The position numbers and the translations under genes are program-made. Below, piece after piece: positions 45,702-54,889 of a stretch of 64,000 bases of DNA (the stretch's first letter is position 1; each line of letters opens with the position of its first letter). The notes under the pieces were generated by a model that saw nothing but the letters and a program-made list of their open reading frames with translations, was not told the origin of the DNA and ran no database searches. The DNA is from Bacteroidota bacterium (GTDB lineage Bacteria; Bacteroidota; Bacteroidia; Chitinophagales; Chitinophagaceae): contig JAPLEO010000009.1 of the NCBI GenBank assembly GCA_026391125.1, positions 1 to 64,000 on the forward strand, given 5' to 3'.

Positions 45702-46046
45702 TTATCCTTTGATGAGCTCTTCCCAAAATTCAGCCGCCCTCCTAGTATGTGGGATCACAATGGTACCACCAACAATATTGGCAACTGCAAAAATTTCATA
45801 CAGCTCCTCTGTATTAACGCCCAATTCAAAGCACTTACCCAAGTGGTATTTAATGCAGTCGTCGCAACGCAATACCATGCTGGATACTAATCCCAACATC
45901 TCTTTTGTCTTTTTATCTAAAGCACCCGCTTCATAAGTATTGGTATCTAAATTCCAGAGTCTCTTCATGACCAGGTTATTCTTATCAAGGATTACTTCAT
46001 TCATCCTTTCTCTATAATCATTAAACTCATTAACTAATTCGCTCAT
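45702..46046 (-). CDS. Carboxymuconolactone decarboxylase/AhpD-like protein
   Basis: This 114-residue single-domain protein has the AhpD-type redox motif in LRCDDCIKYHLGKCFELGV (CxxC followed by His), with VANIVGGTIVIPHTRRAAEFW near the C-terminus. Family members act in peroxide defence or as small decarboxylase-like enzymes; the CxxC-H arrangement favours a redox role. It lies upstream of korB on the same strand, 109 bp away, and divergent from the S9 peptidase gene. A shared oxidative-stress role with the oxygen-sensitive KorB is only a guess. Confidence 0.85.
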   Translation of the reverse strand: MSELVNEFNDYRERMNEVILDKNNLVMKRLWNLDTNTYEAGALDKKTKEMLGLVSSMVLRCDDCIKYHLGKCFELGVNTEELYEIFAVANIVGGTIVIPHTRRAAEFWEELIKG

Positions 46047-46128
46047 TGTATAAATTTTGATTGCAAAAATACAAACAGCACTTGGTCTTGCCCATTTATT
46101 ATGTATTTTAAACGTTCAAATAATTCAC

Positions 46129-48282
46129 ATGAAAAAATTCTATTTAGTATTAATACTCATCAGCGTTCAACAGGTTTTTGCGCAAAATGGTAAAGACCCC
46201 ATTAAAGTGTCTGACATGCTGAAAGTCAAGCAATTAAGTTCGGTAACGATCAGCCCTGATGGAAATCAAGCTGCCTTTGTTGTAAATAGCATTGAACCTG
46301 AAGCTGATAGCAAATGGGAATATAAATACCTGAATCAGCTTTATCTAATAAATACAGATGGCAGTTCAGAACCCAAAGCCTATACTTTTAAAGACAATGC
46401 TGCGTCTCCAGCATGGAGTCCGGATGGTAAACAAATAGCTTTTGTGCGCGTGGTTGATACAAAACCACAGATCTTTTTAATGTCGCTTTCTGGCGGTGAA
46501 CCCATTCAGTTCACTAAATTCAAATATGGTGCAGCGAATCCAAAATGGAGTCCAGATGGTAAGCAGATCTTATTCTCAGCGTCTATCACTTTAAGAGAAC
46601 TTCTAAAAGATACCACACTCAACCCAGGCAAGGAGATCCCAAAATGGCCTTATGAAAAACCAGGATTTGATCAGAACCAGCAATTAGTAGCTAATCCTTC
46701 TAAGCCCGATCCAGACGGTAGCCTCGAAGAAATTAGGGCCTACCTCGACAACAATGCGATCGATAAAAAAGCCAAAGTGATCAACAAACTGAATTTTCAG
46801 GAAGAGATGACCACTTCCTCTGAAATCTCATTCAATCATTTTTTTATCGCGCCCGTTTCGAATGGTATGATGATAGCTGCGGTGACTCATGGATTTTACA
46901 GGTATCAATCTGCCGATTTTACACCTGATGGAAAACAATTGATCATTACAGGAAATAGAGACTCCCTCCAACATCCTGATCGCGCTTTAGAAAGTGAGAT
47001 CTATCTCTGTAATTTAAATGGTAGCAACCTGCAAAAATTGCTTGGCGAAAAGGGTAAGCAATACAATAGTCCAAAAATTTCTCCTTCAGGAAAATGGTTG
47101 GCATTTCAATTTGGTAACACCTCATTTGTAGACGTTCCTCAATTAGCAGTAATGCCAATCAATGGAACAAGCAAAGACATACAGGTTCTGCCTTTTGATA
47201 GAAATAAAGGTGGCTTGGTTTGGTCGGCCGATGAACAATGGATCTATTTTACGGCACAATCGAATGGCGGACAACCACTCTATCGCATCAATATCAGTAG
47301 CAAAAAAGCCGAAGCCCTATCAGATTTTAATACGGGGATCCTTGCTTTTGATTTGAATAAAAATCAATTGCTCTATGTAAAAACAGAAGTGAGCAATCCT
47401 TCTGAATTATATGTTTCCGATGCAGGTTTAAAAAAATCAAATCGCATCAGCAATTTTAATACGGGTTGGTTAGCTAATAAACAATTGAGCTCCCCTGAGA
47501 AAAAAAGCTTTGTCAATGAAAAGGGACTCACTGTTGAATACTGGGTGATGAAACCAACCAATTATGAAGCAGGAAAAAAATATCCGGCTATCCTGGATAT
47601 TCATGGCGGACCATCAGCCATGTGGGGACCTGGTGAATTATCGATGTGGCACGAGTTTCAATATTATGCAGCTAAGGGCTATGCTGTAGTTTATGGCAAC
47701 CCAAGGGGTTCGGGCGGATATGGCGCTACTTTTTTGAGGGCGAATGTGAACGATTGGGGAACTGGACCTACTTCTGATGTACTCACTTATCTTGATAAGT
47801 CTGTAGAATTGGGATTCATTGATACGTCTCGACTTGCCGTAACAGGTGGATCTTATGCTGGTTACCTAGTAGCATGGATCGTTGGGCACGATCAGCGATT
47901 CAAAGCTGCCTGCTCTCAACGTGGGGTTTACGACCTATCTACCTTTTTTGGTGAGGGTAATGCATGGCGCTTAGTGCCTAATTATTTTGGCGGTTATCCT
48001 TGGGAGACTGCTACAAAAGCCATTTTAGAAAGAGAATCGCCCATTACTTATGTAGAAAACATACATACCCCTTATATCATCTTCCATGGCGAGAACGACC
48101 TTCGGACCGGTGTGATTCAGGGTGAAATGTTGTACAGAAGTCTGAAAATTTTAGGTAGGACGGTCGAATATGTGCGTCATCCGGGGGCAACACACGAGAT
48201 TACCCGTACTGGAAACAACCGTCAGCGGATCGATCAAATGCTAAGAACCATGGAATTTTTCGAACGATATATCAAGCACTAA
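46129..48282 (+). CDS. Secreted S9-family (prolyl oligopeptidase/DPP-type) peptidase
   Basis: I start at the ATG at 46129, giving signal peptide MKKFYLVLILISVQQVFAQ and 717 residues. A WD40/TolB-like beta-propeller (about 30-440; SPAWSPDGKQIAFVRV, NPKWSPDGKQILFS) precedes the S9 hydrolase domain. The catalytic serine is in VTGGSYAGYLVAWIVG, the aspartate in FHGENDLRTGV and the histidine in RHPGATHEITR. It is probably a periplasmic peptidase cutting short peptides. Its stop overlaps that of the convergent amidase in the bases CTAA. Confidence 0.93.
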   Translation: MKKFYLVLILISVQQVFAQNGKDPIKVSDMLKVKQLSSVTISPDGNQAAFVVNSIEPEADSKWEYKYLNQLYLINTDGSSEPKAYTFKDNAASPAWSPDGKQIAFVRVVDTKPQIFLMSLSGGEPIQFTKFKYGAANPKWSPDGKQILFSASITLRELLKDTTLNPGKEIPKWPYEKPGFDQNQQLVANPSKPDPDGSLEEIRAYLDNNAIDKKAKVINKLNFQEEMTTSSEISFNHFFIAPVSNGMMIAAVTHGFYRYQSADFTPDGKQLIITGNRDSLQHPDRALESEIYLCNLNGSNLQKLLGEKGKQYNSPKISPSGKWLAFQFGNTSFVDVPQLAVMPINGTSKDIQVLPFDRNKGGLVWSADEQWIYFTAQSNGGQPLYRINISSKKAEALSDFNTGILAFDLNKNQLLYVKTEVSNPSELYVSDAGLKKSNRISNFNTGWLANKQLSSPEKKSFVNEKGLTVEYWVMKPTNYEAGKKYPAILDIHGGPSAMWGPGELSMWHEFQYYAAKGYAVVYGNPRGSGGYGATFLRANVNDWGTGPTSDVLTYLDKSVELGFIDTSRLAVTGGSYAGYLVAWIVGHDQRFKAACSQRGVYDLSTFFGEGNAWRLVPNYFGGYPWETATKAILERESPITYVENIHTPYIIFHGENDLRTGVIQGEMLYRSLKILGRTVEYVRHPGATHEITRTGNNRQRIDQMLRTMEFFERYIKH

Positions 48283-49451
48283 TTGTGCATTTGCTTTAAC
48301 CAATCTTGAATTGCCAAGATCACTTTTAGAGAAACGTCTTGTTTGAATTTTGTATCGATGACCTTCTTTTCATCTTCTACATTACTCAGAAATGCGATCT
48401 CTAAAAGTGCATTTGGAAAATCGGTGGGTTGATTTAAAGTGAAATTAAAATTACCAACGTTTCCAAATTCGTTGAGCTTCAATTCAAGCATCCGTTTTAA
48501 TAATGCCTGTGTTAAAGGACGAAATCCAATATGTTTATAATAGGTACTTACGCCAGAAACTGTTTCGTTGGCAGATGAATTAAAATGCAGACTAATTAAA
48601 AAATCAGGGTTCTGTTCTTGCAGAAATAAAATGCGGTCTTTGATATCAAAACTGGTATCGGTGTTGCGTGTCATGATCACTTTTTTCACGCCGATTTTTT
48701 TCAAGTTTTTTTCTAAAGCTTTCGCATATAATAAAGTGTATTCTCTTTCGCTCGTCTTTCTTTTTACGCCTTCTGCACCGGCATTCGTGCCGCCATGACC
48801 CGCATCAATGGCAATGACCATCTTCTTAATATCTAAAACAGCTGGTTGTCGTTTTACTTTTAATACCAAGTTTTTACCAACGTACGATAAGCTGTAACCC
48901 CAGTGCTGCGGGTGTTTCAGCTCTACAGTTACGCGTACCACATCATCTTCTACTTGGTTATAATAAACGTTTTTGATTTCTTTTACCGTTTGTAATTGTG
49001 TGATCCAATTGGTGTTTGATTGAACACCATATAGGTCGATCATGATCTTCGATGGTTCAATTTCCATCCAAGATTTATAAGGCAAGTGTTCGTCCATATG
49101 AATACTCACATAATCATACAATGAATCGCCCTTCACCATATACGAGCTGGTTAAATAAAAAGGTTTAGTTGCAAAAACACTATCGTGTCTGATATAAGCT
49201 TTTTCGATATACGCACTATGAAATTTTGATAGTTGAACGGTATAGAGTTCTTTAGTAGAATCAACTATGCGTAATAGAATGTTGCTATCGATATAACCCA
49301 TTTTAGTGCCACCCAAACGATCCTCACCAAGACCATATAATAATGCTGGTAACTTTCCAGTTGATTTGCCCATCCAATAATTCGTGGAACTGTTTTGCGC
49401 AAAAACAACCGTATTGATAAACACAAATAAACACAGTAGGATTACTCTCAT
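48279..49451 (-). CDS. N-acetylmuramoyl-L-alanine amidase (Amidase_3)
   Basis: The 390-residue protein has signal peptide MRVILLCLFVFINTVVFAQ. A non-catalytic N-terminal region (about 20-210) may be AMIN-like. The zinc amidase domain (about 212-390) has VIAIDAGHGGTNAGAEG with the first histidine, the glutamate in TSEREYTL, DFLISLHFNSSANETVSGV with a second histidine, and NALLEIAFLSNVEDE with the catalytic glutamate. It cleaves the peptide from the glycan of murein, for cell separation or recycling. It is convergent with and overlaps the S9 gene by 4 bp. Confidence 0.92.
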   Translation of the reverse strand: MRVILLCLFVFINTVVFAQNSSTNYWMGKSTGKLPALLYGLGEDRLGGTKMGYIDSNILLRIVDSTKELYTVQLSKFHSAYIEKAYIRHDSVFATKPFYLTSSYMVKGDSLYDYVSIHMDEHLPYKSWMEIEPSKIMIDLYGVQSNTNWITQLQTVKEIKNVYYNQVEDDVVRVTVELKHPQHWGYSLSYVGKNLVLKVKRQPAVLDIKKMVIAIDAGHGGTNAGAEGVKRKTSEREYTLLYAKALEKNLKKIGVKKVIMTRNTDTSFDIKDRILFLQEQNPDFLISLHFNSSANETVSGVSTYYKHIGFRPLTQALLKRMLELKLNEFGNVGNFNFTLNQPTDFPNALLEIAFLSNVEDEKKVIDTKFKQDVSLKVILAIQDWLKQMHN

Positions 49452-49542
49452 CTCTTGAAGATAAAAAACTGTTGCGAATAGAAAAGCAAATCGAGGATGA
49501 AATAGTTATTTAAATAGGTAGAGATTCCTGAAAATGAAAAGA

Positions 49543-49565
49543 CCTTAGCATTTTTAATACTAAGG
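49543..49565 (-). terminator. Terminator after the acyl-CoA dehydrogenase gene
   Basis: On the minus strand CCTTAGTATT-AAA-AATGCTAAGG pairs over ten bases (one G-U) and is followed by TCTTTTCATTTTC. It lies about 80 bp after the acyl-CoA dehydrogenase stop codon. Confidence 0.75.
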
Positions 49566-49644
49566 CCTTCTCTGAGCAAGCAATCGTAAGATTATCGATT
49601 TGTTAAATTTAGATAAAATATTCTAAATCTACCAAAATTTTCTT

Positions 49645-51435
49645 TTAGAAACGATAACCCTTGTCTGCGATCATCTTGTCGGCAATTCTTCTACGAGCAT
49701 CTTTACTATTGAAAGGCTCCACTTTGGTGAACCTTTTCAATCCAATATGCATCATTCTAAGCTCATCACCCTCTGAAAAGCCGTTTAAAGCGTCTTTTCC
49801 GGCTTTGTTGATCCTGTCTGCAGCATCATATATATAAGTTCTCATAATATCTGCGTGTACATTGGTAGCTGTTTCGCCCTTGGTTTCAGCCAGCTTCATT
49901 ACCCTTAAGAGTACGCTTTCGGCATTGAAAACCTCAATGCTCATGTCAGCGATATTCATCAGGATCTCCTGTTCTTTATCCAACGACATCATCAATTTCT
50001 GAACAGCGGCACCTGCCACCATTAAGATCGATTTCTTGAAGTTGGCGATGTATTTACGTTCTTTTACAAAAGCACCTTCATCGTCGCTATTAAAATCAGG
50101 GATACTCATGAGTTCTTTTTGAACAGCCATGGCTGGTCCCATTAAATCGAGCTTTCCTTTCATAGCGCGTTTCAATACCATATCAACAGTCAATAAACGG
50201 TTGATCTCGTTGGTACCTTCATAGATTCGGTTGATCCTGCTATCGCGATAAGCCCTTGATATTTGGTATTCATCGCTAAAGCCATTGCCACCGTGAATTT
50301 GTAAACCCTCATCCACCACAAAATCTAAAGTTTCACTTCCGTACACTTTCAGCATGGCACACTCAATAGCAAATTCTTCAGCTGCACCTAATAATGCTTC
50401 TGCAAAAGTTTTGCCTTCAGCTTCCAGTGTATGCTCTGCATCATCGATCCATTTAGCGGTACGATACAAAGCTGATTCGCACACAAACATGCGGATAGCC
50501 ATTTCGGCTAGTTTGTGTTTGATAGCACCAAAGCGAGAGATGGAAATTTTGAACTGCTCACGGTCGATCGCATATTGCGTAGAAACATCGGCTGCTTTTT
50601 TAGCACCACCCAATGTAGCTGCACATAATTTTAATCGTCCAATGTTTAGAATATTAAACGCGATGATATGGCCCTTTCCAATTTCACCTAAAACATTTTC
50701 AACTGGTACTTTACAATCCTGGAAATACAATTGTACGGTTGAAGATCCTTTGATCCCCATTTTGTGTTCTTCTGGTCCTTGCGTAAATCCTTCCATTCCA
50801 CGCTCTACTATAAATCCAGTGAACTTATCTCCATCGATCTTAGCAAAAACGGTATACACGTCTGCAAACCCACCATTGGTGATCCAGCATTTTTGTCCGT
50901 TTAGAATATAATATTTTCCATCATCACTCAACTTCGCAGTACTCTTTGCACCAAGCGCATCACTACCACTATTTGGTTCTGTTAAACCATAAGCGCCCTT
51001 CCACTCTCCGCTTGCAAGCTTTGGAATGTATTTATCTTTCTGTGCTTCAGTACCAAAATATAAAATGGGTAAAGATCCAATTCCGGTATGAGCTGCAATT
51101 GCAACAGAGAAAGAATATCCGCCTCCTAGTCCTTCATTGACGATGGTTGACGTAATAAAGTCTTTACCCAACCCGCCATATTTTTCAGGGAAAGAAGTTG
51201 ATAAAAGACCTTGCTCACCTGCTTTCTGAACGAGTGAAGGCATTAAGCCAGGTTCTAATTTTTCGATACGCTCAATCACAGGCAAAATTTCTGCCGTAAC
51301 AAATTGGTCGCACATTTCCATGACCATTTTCTGTTCCTCATCAAAGTCTTCCGGAATAAAAGTATCAAATGGATTACTTTCTTTGATGATCCATTCACCG
51401 CCTTTTAAAGCCGTTGTTTTTTTAGTCGTTTCCAT
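49645..51435 (-). CDS. Acyl-CoA dehydrogenase with C-terminal extension
   Basis: The 596-residue flavoenzyme oxidises acyl-CoA to enoyl-CoA in beta-oxidation. Visible are the FAD/substrate segment GAYGLTEPNSGSDALGAKSTA, WITNGGFADVYTVFAK, the YAIDREQFKISISRFGAIKHKLAEM helix, QIHGGNGFSDEYQISRAYRDSRI and the YEGTNEINR signature. A ~180-residue C-terminal domain after it makes the protein longer than the ~380-residue core enzymes and like the long Bacteroidota/Gram-positive forms. It follows the MarR gene by 23 bp, so that regulator probably controls it. Confidence 0.93.
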   Translation of the reverse strand: METTKKTTALKGGEWIIKESNPFDTFIPEDFDEEQKMVMEMCDQFVTAEILPVIERIEKLEPGLMPSLVQKAGEQGLLSTSFPEKYGGLGKDFITSTIVNEGLGGGYSFSVAIAAHTGIGSLPILYFGTEAQKDKYIPKLASGEWKGAYGLTEPNSGSDALGAKSTAKLSDDGKYYILNGQKCWITNGGFADVYTVFAKIDGDKFTGFIVERGMEGFTQGPEEHKMGIKGSSTVQLYFQDCKVPVENVLGEIGKGHIIAFNILNIGRLKLCAATLGGAKKAADVSTQYAIDREQFKISISRFGAIKHKLAEMAIRMFVCESALYRTAKWIDDAEHTLEAEGKTFAEALLGAAEEFAIECAMLKVYGSETLDFVVDEGLQIHGGNGFSDEYQISRAYRDSRINRIYEGTNEINRLLTVDMVLKRAMKGKLDLMGPAMAVQKELMSIPDFNSDDEGAFVKERKYIANFKKSILMVAGAAVQKLMMSLDKEQEILMNIADMSIEVFNAESVLLRVMKLAETKGETATNVHADIMRTYIYDAADRINKAGKDALNGFSEGDELRMMHIGLKRFTKVEPFNSKDARRRIADKMIADKGYRF

Positions 51436-51458
51436 GGAAGAAAATTTATTGGTTTTTT

Positions 51459-51911
51459 TTATGATATTGATATAGTAAGGTTATCGTATACTTTTTGAAA
51501 AACGATCTTTACGATCTCGATGTCTTCTTTCTTTACCCCAACTAATGCTTCGCTCATCGTTTGATTGGCTAAATCAATGGTCAGGTTCTGAATCTCTTTA
51601 GCAGCATCTGTTAAGCAAACAAGATTAATTCGGCGATCGGTTTTCGAAGGCATTCTTTTAACCATTTGTTGCTTTTCTAAATTATCGATCAATCGGGTAA
51701 TACTTGGTTTGTCTCGAAAGGTTCGGTTACAAAGTTCTTGCTGACTCAAACAGTCTTCCCTCCATAAGTGATATAAAATGCTCCACTGTTCGATGGTAAT
51801 TTCCAATCCAGCATTTCTAAAATTCTTCTGTAGCCTGCGCGCAACAGCAGTTGAAGCCATCCCATTGATGACGCTATATAATTCTCCTCTTTTAAAATGG
51901 TTGTTTGGCAT
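51459..51911 (-). CDS. MarR-family transcriptional regulator
   Basis: The 150-residue protein has the MarR winged helix at about 30-110: TIEQWSILYHLWREDCLSQQELCNRTFRDKPSITRLIDNLEKQQMVKRMPSKTDRRINLVCLTDAAKEI. The DxRxxxxxLT wing motif is intact. It is the first gene of a two-gene unit with the acyl-CoA dehydrogenase, and it probably represses that unit in response to a fatty acyl or aromatic ligand; the ligand is not indicated by the sequence. No clear operator was seen upstream. Confidence 0.9.
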   Translation of the reverse strand: MPNNHFKRGELYSVINGMASTAVARRLQKNFRNAGLEITIEQWSILYHLWREDCLSQQELCNRTFRDKPSITRLIDNLEKQQMVKRMPSKTDRRINLVCLTDAAKEIQNLTIDLANQTMSEALVGVKKEDIEIVKIVFQKVYDNLTISIS

Positions 51912-52027
51912 ATAGTTAGTTATGCAACTAATTCAAAGTACGTCCGTTTCCATGATATCTCCAAGTATTTTATCGTTAATTTTTAGCCATCCTTTAAAAA
52001 TCGGTTACCAATGGTTTTCTTTGTGGT

Positions 52028-53176
52028 ATGTATCAGGTATGCTATATCGTTGCTATTCTACTAACTATACTCTATAGCTTGCTGATTCTATTATATAGAA
52101 GGTGGTTTTTAGAATTGCCCACATTTCAAGTAAAAGCAGATCTGGCACCCATCACCCGATTTTCTGTCATTATTCCAGCACGAAACGAGGCCGAGAATAT
52201 TGTTCGGTTTTTGCCATCCATTTTGGAGCAGCATTACCCCATGGAGCTTTTTGATGTTACGGTGATCAACGATCATTCAACCGACGACACAGCTCAACAG
52301 ATCAAACAACTACAAACAAAATATTCAAACCTTCAATTGTTAGAATTGTCTGAGCACCTTGATGATTCGGCCATCAATGCCTATAAGAAAAAAGCCATTG
52401 AAATTGCGATTGTCAAAAGCAAGGGAGATTGGATTGTAACCACAGATGCAGATTGCTTGGCAAACCCAGAATGGTTGATGCAATACGATGCTTATATCCA
52501 ACAGGAGCAACCCGTATTCATTGCGGCGCCAGTCATGTTTTTTAATACGGGTAGTTTTATTTCCCTGTTTCAAGTCTTAGATTTTTTGAGTTTGCAGGGA
52601 ATTACAGCTGCTGCTGTGAGTGCTGGTAGTCACGCGATGTGCAACGGCGCCAACCTGGCTTATCAGAAAAAAGCTTTTTATGATGTGGGTCAGTTCAAGG
52701 GGATCGATCATATTGCCAGTGGTGATGATATGCTGTTGATGCAAAAGATCAAGCAACAATTTCCTGGTAAGCTTGGCTACTTATTTAACTCGGACGCTAC
52801 TATCCAAACTACAGCTATGACTGATTGGAAAAGTTTTTTGAACCAACGCATACGGTGGGCTAGTAAGGCTACGAACTATCAGGACAAAAGTATTTTTGCC
52901 GTTTTATTATTGGTGTATCTTTTTAATGCAATGCTTTTGATATTGGCTGGATTAGCATTTTTTGTAGCGGATGGTTGGACTCAACTTTTGTGGCTCATAG
53001 CAATTAAAACAATGGTAGAACTAAGTTTTATGTTGCCAGTAGCACGGTTCTTTGGATTAACCAACACTTTGAAATGGTTTCCAATCATGCAACCATTTCA
53101 CATAGTTTATACAGTTATTGCAGGTTGGTTAGGCAAATTTGGTTCCTACCAATGGAAGGGAAGAACTCTGCAATAG
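52028..53176 (+). CDS. Membrane-bound family 2 glycosyltransferase
   Basis: The 382-residue protein has an N-terminal membrane helix (CYIVAILLTILYSLLILLY). A GT2 catalytic domain follows, with FSVIIPARNEAENIVRFLPSILEQHYP, VINDHSTDDTAQ and the metal-binding TTDADCLANPEWL; the acceptor-side motif is NQRIRWASKATNY. Three C-terminal membrane helices follow (AVLLLVYLFNAMLLILAGLAFFV, LLWLIAIKTMVELSFMLPVARFFG, the MQPFHIVYTVIAGWLGKF region). Such enzymes build lipid- or polysaccharide-linked sugars at the inner membrane. It lies beside a polysaccharide export locus but is oppositely transcribed. Confidence 0.9.
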   Translation: MYQVCYIVAILLTILYSLLILLYRRWFLELPTFQVKADLAPITRFSVIIPARNEAENIVRFLPSILEQHYPMELFDVTVINDHSTDDTAQQIKQLQTKYSNLQLLELSEHLDDSAINAYKKKAIEIAIVKSKGDWIVTTDADCLANPEWLMQYDAYIQQEQPVFIAAPVMFFNTGSFISLFQVLDFLSLQGITAAAVSAGSHAMCNGANLAYQKKAFYDVGQFKGIDHIASGDDMLLMQKIKQQFPGKLGYLFNSDATIQTTAMTDWKSFLNQRIRWASKATNYQDKSIFAVLLLVYLFNAMLLILAGLAFFVADGWTQLLWLIAIKTMVELSFMLPVARFFGLTNTLKWFPIMQPFHIVYTVIAGWLGKFGSYQWKGRTLQ

Positions 53177-53191
53177 TTTCATTGGGGGAAA

Positions 53192-53285
53192 CTTAGGCTT
53201 CTTTTGATTCTTCAGGCCACCAAGCATATACCATCATGCATACCATGGCGATCAGGGCGATTGGAAAGAGTAAAAAATTTTTCAT
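53192..53285 (-). pseudogene. Frameshifted (or slippage-dependent) 30-residue membrane peptide
   Basis: This frame is too short for the ORF track. On the minus strand the ATG at 53285 is followed at once by A6T6. As written it reads MKKFFTLSNRPDRHG and stops after 24 residues. Removing one base from the A6T6 tract gives MKNFLLFPIALIAMVCMMVYAWWPEESKEA and a stop at 53192, a classic single-span small membrane protein. It is either a pseudogene, a sequencing error in a homopolymer, or a gene expressed by slippage. It lies downstream of the O-antigen ligase-like gene on the same strand. Confidence 0.45.
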
Positions 53286-53443
53286 GTTATTGGTTTTTCT
53301 TTATTTATGACTACCACTAATTAAATTGGTTTAATAGGGCTTTAAAAAACTAAGCAGCAATACAAATAAGATACGCTAAGAATACTCTTTCGTTGCCTGC
53401 TGGCTTGTAAAAAAATTTCAGGGGTTACTTGAGGGGGGCGCTG

Positions 53444-54889
53444 TTACGCTATTGAACGGTATTCTTCTGCTAATTTACGATTTATTATAAATACAAAACC
53501 AAGGCATAGCCAAAATAAACTGCCAATTTTATCGGTCTCAATCATATCGCTCATAAAATTGATCGAAGCAATCATGGCTAAAACAACTGCAACGCAAAGT
53601 GTTACAGTACGATAAAATTCATTTTGTAAATGTTTGTATAAATACTGTAGTCGAAACAACATGCCAATCCAGAGCATTGCAAATAATAGTAAACCAGGAA
53701 TGCCCTGCTCTGCCAACGTGAGTAAAAAATAGTTGTGAATGGTGCTGTGTTCAGGATTATCACTTACCCATGTTTGAAAAGCATTGATGGTATAGGGGCG
53801 ATAAGTTGAATAAAAATTATTCGGACCGAATCCTGTAACCGGTCGCTCTACAAACATCCGATACCCCGCTACCCATCTGTAAAATCGTTCGGCATTCGAC
53901 ACATCTTTGAGTGTAACTGTTGCAGCTATATGTTCGGAGAAATCGGTATGAAAAATGGTATGGTCGTGGTCTGGGGCAAATCGCATAAAATGATGATCTA
54001 CCACTAACCAAGTACTTGCTCCAATAACTACCATTAAAGAAATTGCGATCGTTTTTTTAACCCAACCCCATTTCATCAATAACGCAAATACGAGGCCTAC
54101 TAATAAAGCTACCCACGCACCTCTGGAATAAGAAAAGAATAAAGCAACAAAGCCGATTAGAATGGCTACTGTTAACCAACGTTGATATTTGTTTTGACTA
54201 TTCGTTAAAAAACGCATGGCAATTGCCGGGGCTAACAAACAAACTAACATGGAAGAATAGTTCACATGATTGCGAAAGAATGGGTTCATCGCTTTTTTAA
54301 TATCTACGAAACTGAATCCATAAAATGCTTGTCGAACAAGTATTTGCATAACAATCAAACCCATCGGAATTAAAAGTAACAGTGCGAATTTTTTAATGCT
54401 CGACTGCGACTGCAATAAAATTTTTGGCACCACTACAAAAGGAATGATGAACCAAATTCTAGCCAAAAAGAATTTCAATGAGAGTGTAGTATTGTCAGCG
54501 AAACAAGCACTAATAAAAGTCCATCCCATCATGCAGCACAACAATAAAAATAAAGGTTCCTTTATAAGTTCGTTCGGAAAAAAAGTTGGCTGATGTAATA
54601 TTTTAACTAGCACCAATCCCGTTAATAAGATCATGATGAATTCATCAGGAAAATCAATTCCTAATGATGATGTGATATTTAATTCAGTGGAAAGTGGAAG
54701 TGCTACGATCAGTAACCAGAATAGTTCATGGGTTCTTTTCACACAAAAATCAAATGCGAAAGGGAAAAGGATCCAAACAAATGGTATGATAAATATATAG
54801 GCACTTTGAAAAAAAGCATAACTAACAATGCAAACAAAAAAAAGGATTGCAGTAGTAAAGTATTGATATGTTGCTTTTCGAAAAAACAT
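53444..54889 (-). CDS. O-antigen ligase/polymerase-like membrane protein (Wzy_C)
   Basis: The 481-residue protein has about twelve hydrophobic segments and a large central periplasmic loop. The family signature sits in that loop and the following helix: GFGPNNFYSTYRPY, PEHSTIHNYFLLTLAEQGIPGLLLFAMLWIGML. FSYSRGAWVALLVGLVFALLM is the conserved span before the loop. It joins or polymerises surface polysaccharide at the inner membrane; sequence alone does not separate WaaL from Wzy. Its ATG overlaps the stop of the Wzz-like gene in TAATG, so the two are translationally coupled. Confidence 0.87.
   Translation of the reverse strand: MFFRKATYQYFTTAILFFVCIVSYAFFQSAYIFIIPFVWILFPFAFDFCVKRTHELFWLLIVALPLSTELNITSSLGIDFPDEFIMILLTGLVLVKILHQPTFFPNELIKEPLFLLLCCMMGWTFISACFADNTTLSLKFFLARIWFIIPFVVVPKILLQSQSSIKKFALLLLIPMGLIVMQILVRQAFYGFSFVDIKKAMNPFFRNHVNYSSMLVCLLAPAIAMRFLTNSQNKYQRWLTVAILIGFVALFFSYSRGAWVALLVGLVFALLMKWGWVKKTIAISLMVVIGASTWLVVDHHFMRFAPDHDHTIFHTDFSEHIAATVTLKDVSNAERFYRWVAGYRMFVERPVTGFGPNNFYSTYRPYTINAFQTWVSDNPEHSTIHNYFLLTLAEQGIPGLLLFAMLWIGMLFRLQYLYKHLQNEFYRTVTLCVAVVLAMIASINFMSDMIETDKIGSLFWLCLGFVFIINRKLAEEYRSIA

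Noticed and set aside
50354-50911. 185-residue plus-strand ORF inside the acyl-CoA dehydrogenase gene
   Set aside because: The opposite strand encodes a full acyl-CoA dehydrogenase with all motifs. This frame is long only because of codon bias and shows no domain.
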